DNA of 64,000 nt from the NCBI RefSeq assembly GCF_900113925.1, contig NZ_FORD01000002.1:1-64000 (forward strand). The letters run 5' to 3'. The translations under genes and the position numbers were made by a program. The number at the start of each line of letters is the position of its first letter. Position 1 is the stretch's first letter. The notes below the pieces were generated by a model that worked only from the letters and a program-made list of their open reading frames with translations, was not told the origin of the DNA and did no database searches. This document shows positions 28,095-37,299 of the stretch, piece by piece. The stretch is from Nitrosomonas sp. Nm34. Its GTDB lineage: Bacteria; Pseudomonadota; Gammaproteobacteria; Burkholderiales; Nitrosomonadaceae.

Positions 28095-28732
28095 AGTGTG
28101 AGTGCACACAAATCAGGAACAATCTTGACCTGCCTGGGAAAAGGATTCTCGTCACCTGGGCGGACACGGCCCAAGAATGCTGTTCCGTTCATAGTAGCAC
28201 CGTGATAGTCGGCCATGGCATCACCAATCATCAGGACCTGTTCGGGAATGAGTGCATAGCTAGTCAATATTTCTGCAATTAAGGTCTGTTTAGAGAGTGG
28301 AGAGCCCCGTACTTCGGTAAAGTGAGGTGATAGACCACGTCGCTCAACAATCGTTTTAAGTTCATTCTCCGGTGTACCAGAAGCGACAAACAAAGGAATC
28401 GTTGTAGCTGCCTTCTGAATCAATGCCTCAGCACCTGGCACAGCTTGGCTAGCGATAACAGCTTCAATCACAAGTTCTGAAAAACGTTGATCAAGCGATT
28501 GTTCTTCATCCATTGTCAAGGAGGGCTGACCTAGCAAATGCTGCTGAAAATAACGGAATTTGTGGTAACGGGACATGCCGCCGTTTTGCCGATGGTAGCG
28601 TACTACCTCAGTGACAACTTGCTCACCGTAAGAATGATACAGCTCAGCAAAAGCCTGAGTTTTGATATCACCAGATTCAACGATAACCCCATCAAAATCA
28701 AAGATAATGGCTTGCCAGTCTTTTATATTCAT
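28091..28732 (-). CDS. HAD-superfamily hydrolase (phosphatase)
   Basis: The 213-residue protein has the HAD nucleophile motif IIFDFDGVIVES (Asp11, Asp13), motif II in FVASGTPENEL, the Lys in SPLSKQTLI and the acidic motif IV in VLMIGDAMADYHGA. The alpha-helical cap between (about 16-85) places it in the HAD-IA/beta-phosphoglucomutase-like group. In the cluster it would occupy the place of KdsC, removing a phosphate from the ulosonate before CMP activation; the substrate itself is not known. It begins two bases after the SDR gene ends and shares an ATGA with pgl. Confidence 0.85.
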   Translation of the reverse strand: MNIKDWQAIIFDFDGVIVESGDIKTQAFAELYHSYGEQVVTEVVRYHRQNGGMSRYHKFRYFQQHLLGQPSLTMDEEQSLDQRFSELVIEAVIASQAVPGAEALIQKAATTIPLFVASGTPENELKTIVERRGLSPHFTEVRGSPLSKQTLIAEILTSYALIPEQVLMIGDAMADYHGATMNGTAFLGRVRPGDENPFPRQVKIVPDLCALTL

Positions 28733-28734
28733 AT

Positions 28735-29679
28735 TCAGGCTTTATTGTCAGAGGTGGAGGGAGTAGCGTCATCATCTTCATTCGCATGATGGATGTGCTG
28801 GTGAATTTCCCTGAGGCAGTCCAGCAACCCTTGGCCTAAATCGACGTGTTCATTGAGTACCAGTTTACGTCCGATGCGCGGCTGAAAGGCATAAGGCGTG
28901 ATCTCGTAATGATGGACAACGTTAGCTTCCTCAAAATGCAATTGAACTGACCATGGCATGATTTCGGAGATCATAGTCATTACGTCGCGGATACGCAGTT
29001 TTTCCTGACCTGTCAGGATCAAGTGGCGATTGGCAAACTCTGGAGCGAGCACTTGCACACTCATGCGCGCAGCATCTTCGACATGGATGTATTCGCGCAT
29101 GGCATTGCCACTGCCGTGATAGGTGATCGTATGTTTTTGCACCGCTTCATGCAGCATGCGATAAATGCCATTACGCAGATCGGCGCGCCGACCATATAAT
29201 GAGCCATAGCGCAAAATGGTATATTCCAATCCATAACGTTCATGATAAGTTTCAGTGAAGCGTTCAGCTGCTTGTTTACTGGCGCGATAAAATGAGCCCG
29301 ATTCAGAATACACATACACGCTGCTGGCAAAGATAAAACGGCGCGCGCCCACTAATCGTGCTGCTTCCAGCACATGCATGTTCCCCAGCACATTGATAGT
29401 GGCGGTGGCGAGGGGTTTATCATGTGCTTCGTCGATATCAGCGATAGCGGCAAAGTTGTAAACAGCAGCTGCGCCTTTTGCTGCTTCGATTACTTGTTCA
29501 ATATCCATGAGGTCCCCAACGATCATTTCCTGATCAGGTCTTTGGTAAGGGGAGGGGGAACGATCAAACAGGCGAACCTGATAGCCTGCTTCCGACAGCG
29601 CATCTGCGACATGGCTACCTAAAAAGCCACTGGCACCAAATACGACAGCAATTTCATCAGATGCTAACTTATTTTCCAT
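28735..29679 (-). CDS. NAD-dependent epimerase/dehydratase (extended SDR)
   Basis: The 314-residue protein (ATG at 29679; the frame can be opened at a TTG one codon earlier) is an extended short-chain dehydrogenase acting on nucleotide sugars or related sugars. It has VVFGASGFLGSHVADAL (NAD-binding GxxGxxG), the FASSVYVYSES region with the catalytic Ser, and a YxxxK-type site in FYRASKQAAERF. The last part (230-314) is the substrate domain. It overlaps the dehydrogenase gene upstream. It may set a stereocentre or oxidation state of the proposed ulosonic acid or its precursor. Confidence 0.85.
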   Translation of the reverse strand: MENKLASDEIAVVFGASGFLGSHVADALSEAGYQVRLFDRSPSPYQRPDQEMIVGDLMDIEQVIEAAKGAAAVYNFAAIADIDEAHDKPLATATINVLGNMHVLEAARLVGARRFIFASSVYVYSESGSFYRASKQAAERFTETYHERYGLEYTILRYGSLYGRRADLRNGIYRMLHEAVQKHTITYHGSGNAMREYIHVEDAARMSVQVLAPEFANRHLILTGQEKLRIRDVMTMISEIMPWSVQLHFEEANVVHHYEITPYAFQPRIGRKLVLNEHVDLGQGLLDCLREIHQHIHHANEDDDATPSTSDNKA

Positions 29680-30610
29680 CAATTAACCCTATGTTGACTA
29701 AGCCATGCAATAAATTGTCCGCTGCTTCCATTTCCATGCGATAGCGTGATTCTTTGGCAAGCGATCCAATATGCGACGTTAACGTAATATTGTCGCATTG
29801 GAGTAGAGGACCTTGATATGGTTCCTGTTCGAATACATCGAGTGCAGCGCCCCCTAAATATCCTGAGACCAATGCATCATGAAGCGCCATTTCATCAACT
29901 AGTCCGCCCCGTGCTGCATTGATCACGATAGCGCCTTGTTTCATCCGTTTGAATGCAGCATCATCTATGAGATGATGGGTAGCCCTGCTATAGGGGAGAT
30001 GGAGGCTAATGATATCTGCTTCTGCCAAAAGTTGCTCCAACGGCATGAGCGTGACACCGGCAGGCGTTTGCGGTAAAAGATAAGGGTCGTGCGCGATTAC
30101 GGCTGCTTCAAAAGCTTGACATAGCCGCGCAACACGTCGGCCAATATACCCCAGGCCGACAATACCCACTGTTTGCGCAGCCAGTAAATGCCCTTGCGTG
30201 CGTGGCCATGCACCAGTGCGCAACATCCGGTCAGTCTGGCTGATTTGTCGGAGTGTGGCGAGCATCAACCCGAGTGTCAGTTCGGCAACTGCCTGGGCTG
30301 GCGCTTGGGGAGTATTAGAAACAGCGATATTGCGCTGTTTGGCGGCAGCTAAATCAACGCTATCCAGACCGGTTCCGCAGCGCGAAATCACCTTGAGGCG
30401 GTTAGCAGCAGCAAAGACACGTTCAGTGAGGGGTTCAATTCCTGCTAACAAGCCCACCGTGTCTTTATCCAATAATGCGATAATTTCTTCTTCAGTTAAC
30501 TTGCGCCGATGAGGATTAGTAATAACCGTCCATCCCGCTTTGAGCAAATGCTGGATGGACGGGTTGTTGTCAATGTCAAATGAAGAAGTGGAAATGACGA
30601 CTTTACTCAT
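29669..30610 (-). CDS. D-2-hydroxyacid dehydrogenase, phosphoglycerate dehydrogenase-like
   Basis: The 313-residue protein has the SerA-type fold without an ACT domain. The NAD-binding region carries VGIVGLGYIGRRVARLC (GxGxxG) and VIAHDPYL; the catalytic residues are Arg in VINAARGGLVDE, Glu in LDVFEQEPYQG and His in TSHIGSLAKESR. It oxidises a D-2-hydroxy acid or reduces a 2-oxo acid with NAD(H). Standard serine synthesis is unlikely given the location. Its ATG overlaps the aldolase stop in ATGA. In the cluster it could make the 2-oxo acid or aldehyde precursor, but direction and substrate are unknown. Confidence 0.87.
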   Translation of the reverse strand: MSKVVISTSSFDIDNNPSIQHLLKAGWTVITNPHRRKLTEEEIIALLDKDTVGLLAGIEPLTERVFAAANRLKVISRCGTGLDSVDLAAAKQRNIAVSNTPQAPAQAVAELTLGLMLATLRQISQTDRMLRTGAWPRTQGHLLAAQTVGIVGLGYIGRRVARLCQAFEAAVIAHDPYLLPQTPAGVTLMPLEQLLAEADIISLHLPYSRATHHLIDDAAFKRMKQGAIVINAARGGLVDEMALHDALVSGYLGGAALDVFEQEPYQGPLLQCDNITLTSHIGSLAKESRYRMEMEAADNLLHGLVNIGLIDGK

Positions 30611-31368
30611 AGCTGGGATCTTATGGTTTGCATGTGATTGCGGCAGAGTGTATCAAGAATACGGATATCGAGGCTGTAGCCAAGAAAGTTAAAACCGGCG
30701 TTAATACGTTGCTGTAATGCATTTGGCTCAGGCTCAATGACATGAATGCCTCCTGGTTTGCTCAGGCGATGTCCGGCATCCAATATCTGCTTGATGGCAT
30801 CGTGTACTTGTGGATGATCAAGTTCACCTGGCCGCCCCATTGAGCCAGATAAATCATAAGGGCCGATGATATAAGCATCTATCCCTGGCACCGAAAGAAT
30901 CGAATCAATGTGATAGACAGCGTCTACATGTTCAATCATGGCAATGATTACTGCATTATTTTTCAACCACTGCCGATATTCATGAAAACGAGCACCATAA
31001 CCTTGCGCACGTGCCAATCCAACTCCTCGTTTTCCTTCCGGAGGATAATATACGGCTTCTACTGCTGCTTGAGCATCTGCGGCAGATTTGATCATGGGCA
31101 CCATAATGCCCGTTGCGCCGGCATCCATCACGCGCTTAATCTGATCCGGATGATTGGAAGTAAGTCTGACAATTGCCGGACAGTGTTTACCATCGAGTAC
31201 CTGGATAATTGTCTGTACTTCGCTTAATTCCAGCACGCTATGCTCCATATCCAGTACTAACCAGTCAAAGCCGGCTGAAGCCATGATTTCGGCAATGGCG
31301 GGATGCCCAAGCGTAATCCATGAACCAATCGTTAACTCGGAGCGTGCAAGTTTTGCTTTTAATTGCAT
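30607..31368 (-). CDS. HpcH/HpaI-family class II aldolase
   Basis: The 253-residue TIM-barrel aldolase carries the family residues: LVLDMEHSV (catalytic His about 43), IVRL (Arg about 68), MIEHVDAVYHID (metal-binding Glu) and IIGPYDLSGSMG (metal-binding Asp). These enzymes use a divalent metal and join pyruvate or an alpha-keto acid to an aldehyde, giving 4-hydroxy-2-oxo acids. In this operon, placed between a KdsB-like cytidylyltransferase and a dehydrogenase, it would make a 3-deoxy-2-ulosonic acid from pyruvate instead of the PEP-dependent KdsA route. That role is inferred from context. Confidence 0.85.
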   Translation of the reverse strand: MQLKAKLARSELTIGSWITLGHPAIAEIMASAGFDWLVLDMEHSVLELSEVQTIIQVLDGKHCPAIVRLTSNHPDQIKRVMDAGATGIMVPMIKSAADAQAAVEAVYYPPEGKRGVGLARAQGYGARFHEYRQWLKNNAVIIAMIEHVDAVYHIDSILSVPGIDAYIIGPYDLSGSMGRPGELDHPQVHDAIKQILDAGHRLSKPGGIHVIEPEPNALQQRINAGFNFLGYSLDIRILDTLCRNHMQTIRSQL

Positions 31369-31390
31369 GAAAAGTCCTTAAAGAAAATCG

Positions 31391-32140
31391 TTAATAGCTG
31401 CTCAGCAATGGATCTGATTCCATCAGCTTGGAAACACGTGTCAAATCGGCTTCAGTGTCGACCGCTTGACTGTTGAACTCGGTTTCTACCATTTTGACTC
31501 GAATGTTGTGTTCCAGTAAACGCAACATATCAATTGATTCAAGTTGCTCCAATGGCGTGGCTGGTAATTGGGTATAATGAAGTAGCATGGCGCGTGTAAA
31601 AGGAATAATGCAAACCTGCTTATAGGCAGAAGTTGAGACAAAGCCTGATTTTGCCAATGTAGGAATGGGCTGGCGCGACATATACAGGGCATCCCCTCGT
31701 TGATTCATGATGACTTTAATAGTATTGACATCATAGAAATCAGCTTCGTTTTCGATGCGCCGAACAAGATTGACGCAACCTAATTGTGGATCAGTACGAA
31801 ACGGGGCGACCGCAGTATCAATCATGCGCGGGTGTGTCATGGGTTCATCGCCCTGGACCATTACAATGAGTTCTGCATCCAGGCCAGTAATCGCTTCTGC
31901 AACGCGATCACTTGCACGCTCATGCTTGTCTGAAGTCATGAGGACAGATGCACCAAAAGCTTCTGCAGTTTGTTGAATTTCTTCATCACAGGTCGCAATA
32001 TAAGTTGCATCGAGTGCATCACTTAAAGCAACGCGTTTATAAACATGCTCTAACATGGTGCGTCCGAGCAATTTAGCAAGTGGCTTGCCTGGGAAGCGAG
32101 ATGAGCCCATACGTGCTGGAATGATAGCGATTGTTTTCAT
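31391..32140 (-). CDS. CMP-ulosonate cytidylyltransferase, KdsB-like paralogue
   Basis: The 249-residue protein has the KdsB fold: IAIIPARMGSSRFPGKPLAKLLG (CTP-binding loop), YIATCDEEI, VMVQGDEPM, and LEQLESIDMLRLLEHN with VDTEADLTRV at the end. It would couple a 3-deoxy-2-ulosonic acid to CMP. It departs from housekeeping KdsB: the SG(T/S)(D/E)R sugar-binding segment reads ERASDRV, and the HIGIYAYR block is replaced by KQVCIIPF. I therefore read it as a paralogue for a different sugar acid, not the enzyme for lipid A-core Kdo. It is the first gene of the leftward operon. Confidence 0.83.
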   Translation of the reverse strand: MKTIAIIPARMGSSRFPGKPLAKLLGRTMLEHVYKRVALSDALDATYIATCDEEIQQTAEAFGASVLMTSDKHERASDRVAEAITGLDAELIVMVQGDEPMTHPRMIDTAVAPFRTDPQLGCVNLVRRIENEADFYDVNTIKVIMNQRGDALYMSRQPIPTLAKSGFVSTSAYKQVCIIPFTRAMLLHYTQLPATPLEQLESIDMLRLLEHNIRVKMVETEFNSQAVDTEADLTRVSKLMESDPLLSSY

Positions 32141-32445
32141 GATAAGTTAATGCTTGGTAATGATTTATTTATCGGGATTAAGAGGCGAGGAAGTCAAGTT
32201 TAAGCCATGAAAAGACGATCTCATTTGTCCTGAAGATTGATTAGGAGGAAATCGAATCTCTTGCAAAAATAAAGTAACCTGGCTGCTTTTTTGGTAAATA
32301 AGGAGCTGGACGTGTAAAATTGTTCACCTGGATTTTCGCATACCTTCTACTGCCTGATACTCAGAATATTGATTATTTCTGATCTGACTCATAAAAAATT
32401 GCAGATAGATTATTCATCTTAAACGCTTGTAATCATAACACAGGT
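32141..32445. other. Divergent promoter region of the polysaccharide cluster
   Basis: No gene is visible. This gap separates the leftward sugar-acid operon from the rightward transferase genes and should hold promoters for both. I found no clear operator. Confidence 0.4.
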
Positions 32446-33714
32446 ATGAAAGCTCTCTTTTTTCTTCGTCATTATAACGATATCGATCATATTACCCCCG
32501 TTATCTCCAAGTGGATCGATGCGGGCCATACCTGTGATGTCATTTTGATTGGGGCTAAGCGATTTCGCTATGATTTTCGTATTTCCTTTTTAAGTCAACT
32601 GTCAGGCGTTAGGGTTGCGCATATCCGCGAAGTATTTTCAACTGTTCAATTTCTCAAATGGCGCTTGCAGATGTTATTGTTGACGGATAATTTACGTCGC
32701 TTATTTATCGGGCCTTTTATCCGTTGGTTAGCAGATAGTTACGATGATAAGCGGCGTGCGCCATTATGGCGAGCTACTGCAGAGCATTTACTAACGCGCA
32801 GCTTTGAGCATTCCGACAAGGGTGTGATTGCTTTTGACTGGATTGAACGAAACTCCGTGATTGCTGTGGAGTGGGTTGAGACTGTTGTTGCCATGGCGCG
32901 AGAAAGAGGACTAGGTACGGTTTCATTGCCACACGGTGATAGTCCGCATGCCAATCAACTTATCCGACGAGGAGAGTGGCATGTTGGCCCTGATTCTTTA
33001 TTCTCAACAGCGCAGATCTTCGATAAACTCGTGGTTCCAAATGAACTTTGCGCAAAACGTTTCCGACCTTTTCTGGCAGAGCGCTCGATCGCCATATTAG
33101 GATCACCGCGCTACAGTGAAGAGTGGTTAGCCAAATTGGCAAAACTGATGCCCCTTTCGCCTTTAACTCGCTCCGATAGTCGTCTCAAAATAGTCATGTT
33201 TCTGAGAAAGGCGAACTTTACGACATTCTGGGAAGAGGTGAATGAGGTCGTACACATGATTGCTGCCTTTCCCGGGGTGGAGCTTGCGATCAAACCTCAC
33301 ACACGCAGTGGATGGAAACAGTCCTTGACCAAGGACAAAGCTCTGAAGCAATTACCGAATGTCACCATCGCAGGCGATGAGGTGCATTCCATTCATTTGA
33401 TGAACTGGGCGGATATTTGTATTGATTTGGCTACTTCCGTGGTCTTTGAGGCTGTCAGAGTCAAGAAGCCAGTATTGGCTGCCGATTATCTTCATGCCGG
33501 TCGTTCAGCCATTGCCGTTTACATGCCCGAGACTGAGTTACGTTGCCGGGATGATGTATATGAAAAAGTAAATAATTTTCTTTCTCAGGGTTGTCATGAT
33601 TTTTACATTGAAGAACATCGTCGATATTTTCTGCGAGAAATGCTCGATGTATCAGGACCAGAGGTATTGTCTCGCTATGTCTCATTACTTGAGACAGCCG
33701 CGGGGCGTCACTGA
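32446..33714 (+). CDS. GT-B-like glycosyl/glycerophosphotransferase, copy A
   Basis: The 422-residue soluble protein is unrecognised at family level beyond a GT-B-like layout. The N-terminal half begins MKALFFLRHYNDIDHITPVISKW and carries GTVSLPHGDSPHANQLIRRGEW. The C-terminal half has VELAIKPHTRSGWKQSL and DICIDLATSVVFEAVRVKKPVL, followed by ADYLHAGRSAIAVYMPETEL. That last Ser-x-x-x-Glu pattern is what CDP-glycerol glycerophosphotransferase-like and KpsC/KpsS-type Kdo transferases show at the donor site. A close paralogue is at 34598-35866, with an FkbM methyltransferase between. It plausibly uses the CMP-sugar made by the divergent operon. The family assignment is an inference. Confidence 0.6.
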   Translation: MKALFFLRHYNDIDHITPVISKWIDAGHTCDVILIGAKRFRYDFRISFLSQLSGVRVAHIREVFSTVQFLKWRLQMLLLTDNLRRLFIGPFIRWLADSYDDKRRAPLWRATAEHLLTRSFEHSDKGVIAFDWIERNSVIAVEWVETVVAMARERGLGTVSLPHGDSPHANQLIRRGEWHVGPDSLFSTAQIFDKLVVPNELCAKRFRPFLAERSIAILGSPRYSEEWLAKLAKLMPLSPLTRSDSRLKIVMFLRKANFTTFWEEVNEVVHMIAAFPGVELAIKPHTRSGWKQSLTKDKALKQLPNVTIAGDEVHSIHLMNWADICIDLATSVVFEAVRVKKPVLAADYLHAGRSAIAVYMPETELRCRDDVYEKVNNFLSQGCHDFYIEEHRRYFLREMLDVSGPEVLSRYVSLLETAAGRH

Positions 33715-33755
33715 GATTATTAGCAAGATTTTATTTTGATGAGGTCAACGAGTTT

Positions 33756-34559
33756 ATGCGATCCTTATGGACTGCAATAAAATATGTCTTTTCGACTAAT
33801 TTTCTAAAAGACTTGGCAGTAGGGGCGTATTGGGTTAAAGGCGGCTATACCACTATCAATGTCAGAGGGTTATCTATTCTGATCACAATAGATCACTGGC
33901 GCATTCTCAAACGGGCAAAGACTTATACGGTTAAAGAGCCGGATACCTTGGATTGGATTGATCATTTTGATCCAGGGTCATGCTATTTCGACATTGGTGC
34001 CAATATAGGTCAGTATTCGCTTTACCCGGCCAAAAAATACGGTCGTGAAGTTGAGATCTATGCGTTCGAACCGCAGAGCAATAATTACTACGCACTCAAC
34101 AAAAATATTTTTTATAACAATCTTAAAGATCGCATCAGTGCTTATTGCGTGGCAGTATCAGGCAAAAGTGAATTCTCTAAATTGTATATACCTAAATTTA
34201 TTCCGGGTGGGAATCGTTCCCAATTTGGAGAAGAATCGCTGGATACGATGAAAATACCTACTTCACATATTCAAGGTATGTTTGGAGTAACTTTGGATGA
34301 TTTATGTGGCAAGTGGGGTTTTCCTTACCCAAACTATATTAAGATTGACGTCGATGGGATAGAAATTCCTATTCTTAAGGCAGCAGAAAAAGTATTAAGT
34401 CACCCCAATCTTAAGTCAGTGATCGTTGAACTTGGTACGCCTGCAGAACAACAAGAGGCCATTACCATCATGAAGCAGGCTGGGCTCGAGTTGAAACAAA
34501 AATCGAATAAAAATTGGGGTGAGACCTATTTTATATTTGAGAAAAATAAAATTTCTTAA
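33756..34559 (+). CDS. FkbM-family SAM methyltransferase
   Basis: The 267-residue protein carries the class I methyltransferase motif I in CYFDIGANIGQYSLYPAK, motif II in EVEIYAFEPQSNNYYAL and the FkbM-type NYIKIDVDGIEIPILKAAEKVL block. FkbM enzymes usually O-methylate sugars or polyketides. Here it lies between two paralogous transferases, so it probably methylates a residue of the same glycan. The ATG has a short RBS-like GATGAGG ahead. It is more AT-rich than its flanking genes at the 3' end. Confidence 0.85.
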   Translation: MRSLWTAIKYVFSTNFLKDLAVGAYWVKGGYTTINVRGLSILITIDHWRILKRAKTYTVKEPDTLDWIDHFDPGSCYFDIGANIGQYSLYPAKKYGREVEIYAFEPQSNNYYALNKNIFYNNLKDRISAYCVAVSGKSEFSKLYIPKFIPGGNRSQFGEESLDTMKIPTSHIQGMFGVTLDDLCGKWGFPYPNYIKIDVDGIEIPILKAAEKVLSHPNLKSVIVELGTPAEQQEAITIMKQAGLELKQKSNKNWGETYFIFEKNKIS

Positions 34560-34597
34560 ATCTCTTCTTGAAAATTTTGTTAACTTGATTTCCGTTC

Positions 34598-35866
34598 ATG
34601 AAAGCTCTTTTTTTCCTTCGCCATTATAACGATATCGATCACATCACGCCGGTTATTGTGAAATGGGTGGAACGAGGTCATGTCTGCGATATTGTGATGA
34701 TTGGTAAGAAGCGATTTGATGGGGATTATCGTATCGAATTTCTAAAAAAATTAGAGGGAGTACGGATTGCTCATCTGCGTGATTTATTGTCATTCGTAGA
34801 ATTCACAAAATGGCGTCTGCAAACGTTATTACTCGTTAGAAGTTCGTATCGATCTTTTTTTGGCCCGCTGGTTAAGGGATTGGCCAGGTTTTATCATGCT
34901 AAGCGGCGCAAGGCGACCTGGTTGCATACGACTCGATATCTACTGGGAAGAAGCTTTCCGGATGGTGGAAAAGGGGTGGTGGTATTTGACTGGATCGAGA
35001 GAAATTCAGAAATTTGTGTCGAATGGGTAGAGACTCTGGTGGGTATCGCTCGCAACCAAGGGCTTGGAACGGTTTCGCTCCCGCATGGCGATAGTCCTCA
35101 TGCAAGTCAATTGATACGACATGGTGAATGGCAACTCAAGCCAGATACATCATTTTCAGCAGCAGGTATGTTTGATAAAGTTGTGGTGCCGAATGAGTTA
35201 TGTGCCAAGCGTTTTCGTCCTTTTCTTGATAATCAGAAGCTCATTGTGTTAGGTTCACCGCGCTACTGTGAAGAGTGGTTAGCCAAGCTGGCAACGCTTA
35301 TACCTTCATCCCCGTTAAAGCGCTCTGATAGCCGACTCAAAGTTGTCATTTTTCTTAGAAAAGCCAATTTTACAACTTTCTGGGAAGAAGTGGGTGAGGT
35401 CGTGCAATTGATCGCAGCATTTCCTGACGTGGAATTGGCGATTAAGCCTCATACGCGTGGTGGCTGGAAACAATCTTTGACTAAGGATGTTGCGCTGCGG
35501 CGTCTGACAAATGTAACCATGATAGGAGATGACATTCATTCCGTCCATTTGTTACAGTGGGCTGATGTCATCATCGATCTGGCAACTTCAGTTGCCTATG
35601 AAGCAATTAGAACAGGTAAGCCTGTCTTGGCTGCTGATTATTTACATGCAGGGCGTTCTGCTGCAGCGGTCTATATGCCGGAGACTGAATTGCGTTGCCG
35701 TGATGATGTGTATAAAAAAATTGATGAATTTCTTACAAATGGCTATCAGTCTCATTATATTGAATCGCATCGGCAACAATTTATAAAGGAGATGCTAGAT
35801 GTGCCAGGTACTGATGTTTTGCCTCACTATGTAACATTGCTGGAATCACAGGCTGAAGGAAAATAG
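34598..35866 (+). CDS. GT-B-like glycosyl/glycerophosphotransferase, copy B
   Basis: It is also 422 residues and collinear with copy A over its entire length: both start MKALFFLRHYNDIDHITPVI, share GTVSLPHGDSPHA, VVPNELCAKRFRPF, LGSPRY and ELAIKPHTR, and end in the same YLHAGRS block. Divergence is scattered, greatest in residues 90-125. So this is an old tandem duplication, not a recent copy. It may add a second, linked or identical residue. The genes read in the same direction with about 40 bases to the FkbM gene and about 130 to the next. Confidence 0.6.
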   Translation: MKALFFLRHYNDIDHITPVIVKWVERGHVCDIVMIGKKRFDGDYRIEFLKKLEGVRIAHLRDLLSFVEFTKWRLQTLLLVRSSYRSFFGPLVKGLARFYHAKRRKATWLHTTRYLLGRSFPDGGKGVVVFDWIERNSEICVEWVETLVGIARNQGLGTVSLPHGDSPHASQLIRHGEWQLKPDTSFSAAGMFDKVVVPNELCAKRFRPFLDNQKLIVLGSPRYCEEWLAKLATLIPSSPLKRSDSRLKVVIFLRKANFTTFWEEVGEVVQLIAAFPDVELAIKPHTRGGWKQSLTKDVALRRLTNVTMIGDDIHSVHLLQWADVIIDLATSVAYEAIRTGKPVLAADYLHAGRSAAAVYMPETELRCRDDVYKKIDEFLTNGYQSHYIESHRQQFIKEMLDVPGTDVLPHYVTLLESQAEGK

Positions 35867-35993
35867 CTCATTCAGGTGGTATTGGTAAAATCAATCTCGA
35901 TTCGAGCCTTGAATTTTTATAAGAAAACAGATTTTCAAAGTATGAGGGTATTTCCTCTTTAACAAAGTTATTTATTAACCTCTGACATTTCAA

Positions 35994-37241
35994 ATGCGTG
36001 AACATCTCATCAGTTCATTTAGCCCGGGAGAGGACATACATGCGAGCAATTGGCGTGACATTTTTGCAAGATGCGCGCTAGCTTTCTTTTGTATCGCTTT
36101 ATGGCAGAAATGGTCACTTTTTTATGCTTTTTTCTTTCTCACATCTGCATGGATCATTGATGGCGGACTCCAGAAGTTCGGCAGGCTGATTGAGGAACCT
36201 TTAGTCTTGGGTATTCTGGTATTTTGTGGTGTATTAGTCTTGGGATTGCTTTGGAGTGATTATTCCGATATGGGTCAGAATAAGTGGAAGAAATATTTCA
36301 TTCTTTTGACATTTATTCCTTTTCTTTCTTTGTTGAATAAAGAGCGATTACCCTGGGTGATGGCTGCTTTTTTAATCGGCTATTTAGGTGTGTTATTGAC
36401 GGGCTGCTATCAGTGGATGGTTTCAGGAGAAAAAGGGGCGCCTTTTTTCGAGATCTCATACCTTGCTTTTTCAGCCATGTTAGGAATTGGAATTATTTTG
36501 ATGGCATTCTTAGGGAGTATCTGCCAGGCTAGGAAAATAACCTTCTTATGTTGGGCTATTGCAATTTTTCTGCTTTTTTTACAATTTCACCAGAGCGCAA
36601 GAGGATTATTGTTAGCTACAATATTGACGCTATTACTTTTGATTTTTCTACGCTATAGATCTCAGGGCAAGAAGTTTCTCGGTATTTTAGCTTTGTTTAT
36701 GACTGTGATTCTCTTATTTGCGGTGAGCAGTAATGACTTCCAGGAAAGATTAGAACTTGTAAAAAATGATCTTAACTTGGTTTTGCAAGGCGACTATACG
36801 ACTAGCTTAGGTTATCGTCTCGCAATATGGGATGTCGGAGTGCATGGCATTGCGAAGCGGCCTTTGTTAGGGTATGGGACGGGTATGCCGGAAATATATT
36901 TTGAAGAGACCATACAAACTTACAAAAATGGGATATATAAAGATTTACCAGAATTCCAGAAAACTTCGCATTACCATAATGACTGGATAGAGATCGGTAT
37001 GCATTTGGGAGGGCTTGGTATTTTTGCGCTTGTTTTTCTCCTCTGGAGCTGGTTTCAGACATTGAAGAATCACCAATTGAGTTTGCTTGGAATGGTATTG
37101 ATTTATTATGTATTCCTGGCAGGATTGACAGATACATTTTTACTTTACAACAGGATACCGATCATCTTGCTAGTCGTCACGGCAATAATGGTTTGCTGGC
37201 AGAGACCAATCATCGGAGCATACAATCTGCTAAAAATATAA
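35994..37241 (+). CDS. O-antigen ligase/polymerase-like membrane protein (Wzy_C)
   Basis: The 415-residue protein has about 10-12 hydrophobic segments, with a large periplasmic loop (about 255-330) containing YRLAIWDVGVHGIAKRPLLGYG and KTSHYHNDWIEIGMHLGGLG. The Arg in the first stretch and the His/Asp in YHNDW are typical of the Wzy_C/WaaL family, which transfers or polymerises lipid-linked glycans at the outer face of the inner membrane. Ligase and polymerase cannot be told apart from sequence. Its location makes it the likely assembly enzyme of the cluster's glycan. Confidence 0.82.
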   Translation: MREHLISSFSPGEDIHASNWRDIFARCALAFFCIALWQKWSLFYAFFFLTSAWIIDGGLQKFGRLIEEPLVLGILVFCGVLVLGLLWSDYSDMGQNKWKKYFILLTFIPFLSLLNKERLPWVMAAFLIGYLGVLLTGCYQWMVSGEKGAPFFEISYLAFSAMLGIGIILMAFLGSICQARKITFLCWAIAIFLLFLQFHQSARGLLLATILTLLLLIFLRYRSQGKKFLGILALFMTVILLFAVSSNDFQERLELVKNDLNLVLQGDYTTSLGYRLAIWDVGVHGIAKRPLLGYGTGMPEIYFEETIQTYKNGIYKDLPEFQKTSHYHNDWIEIGMHLGGLGIFALVFLLWSWFQTLKNHQLSLLGMVLIYYVFLAGLTDTFLLYNRIPIILLVVTAIMVCWQRPIIGAYNLLKI

Positions 37242-37299
37242 AAATTTATAGCGATCTGATTTTAGTTTGGATTTAAATGCTTACGCTTAGGGAGGATAG

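Noticed and set aside
31391-32140. Housekeeping KdsB for lipid A-core Kdo
   Set aside because: Sugar-binding segments are altered and the gene lies in a polysaccharide operon; a paralogue is more likely.
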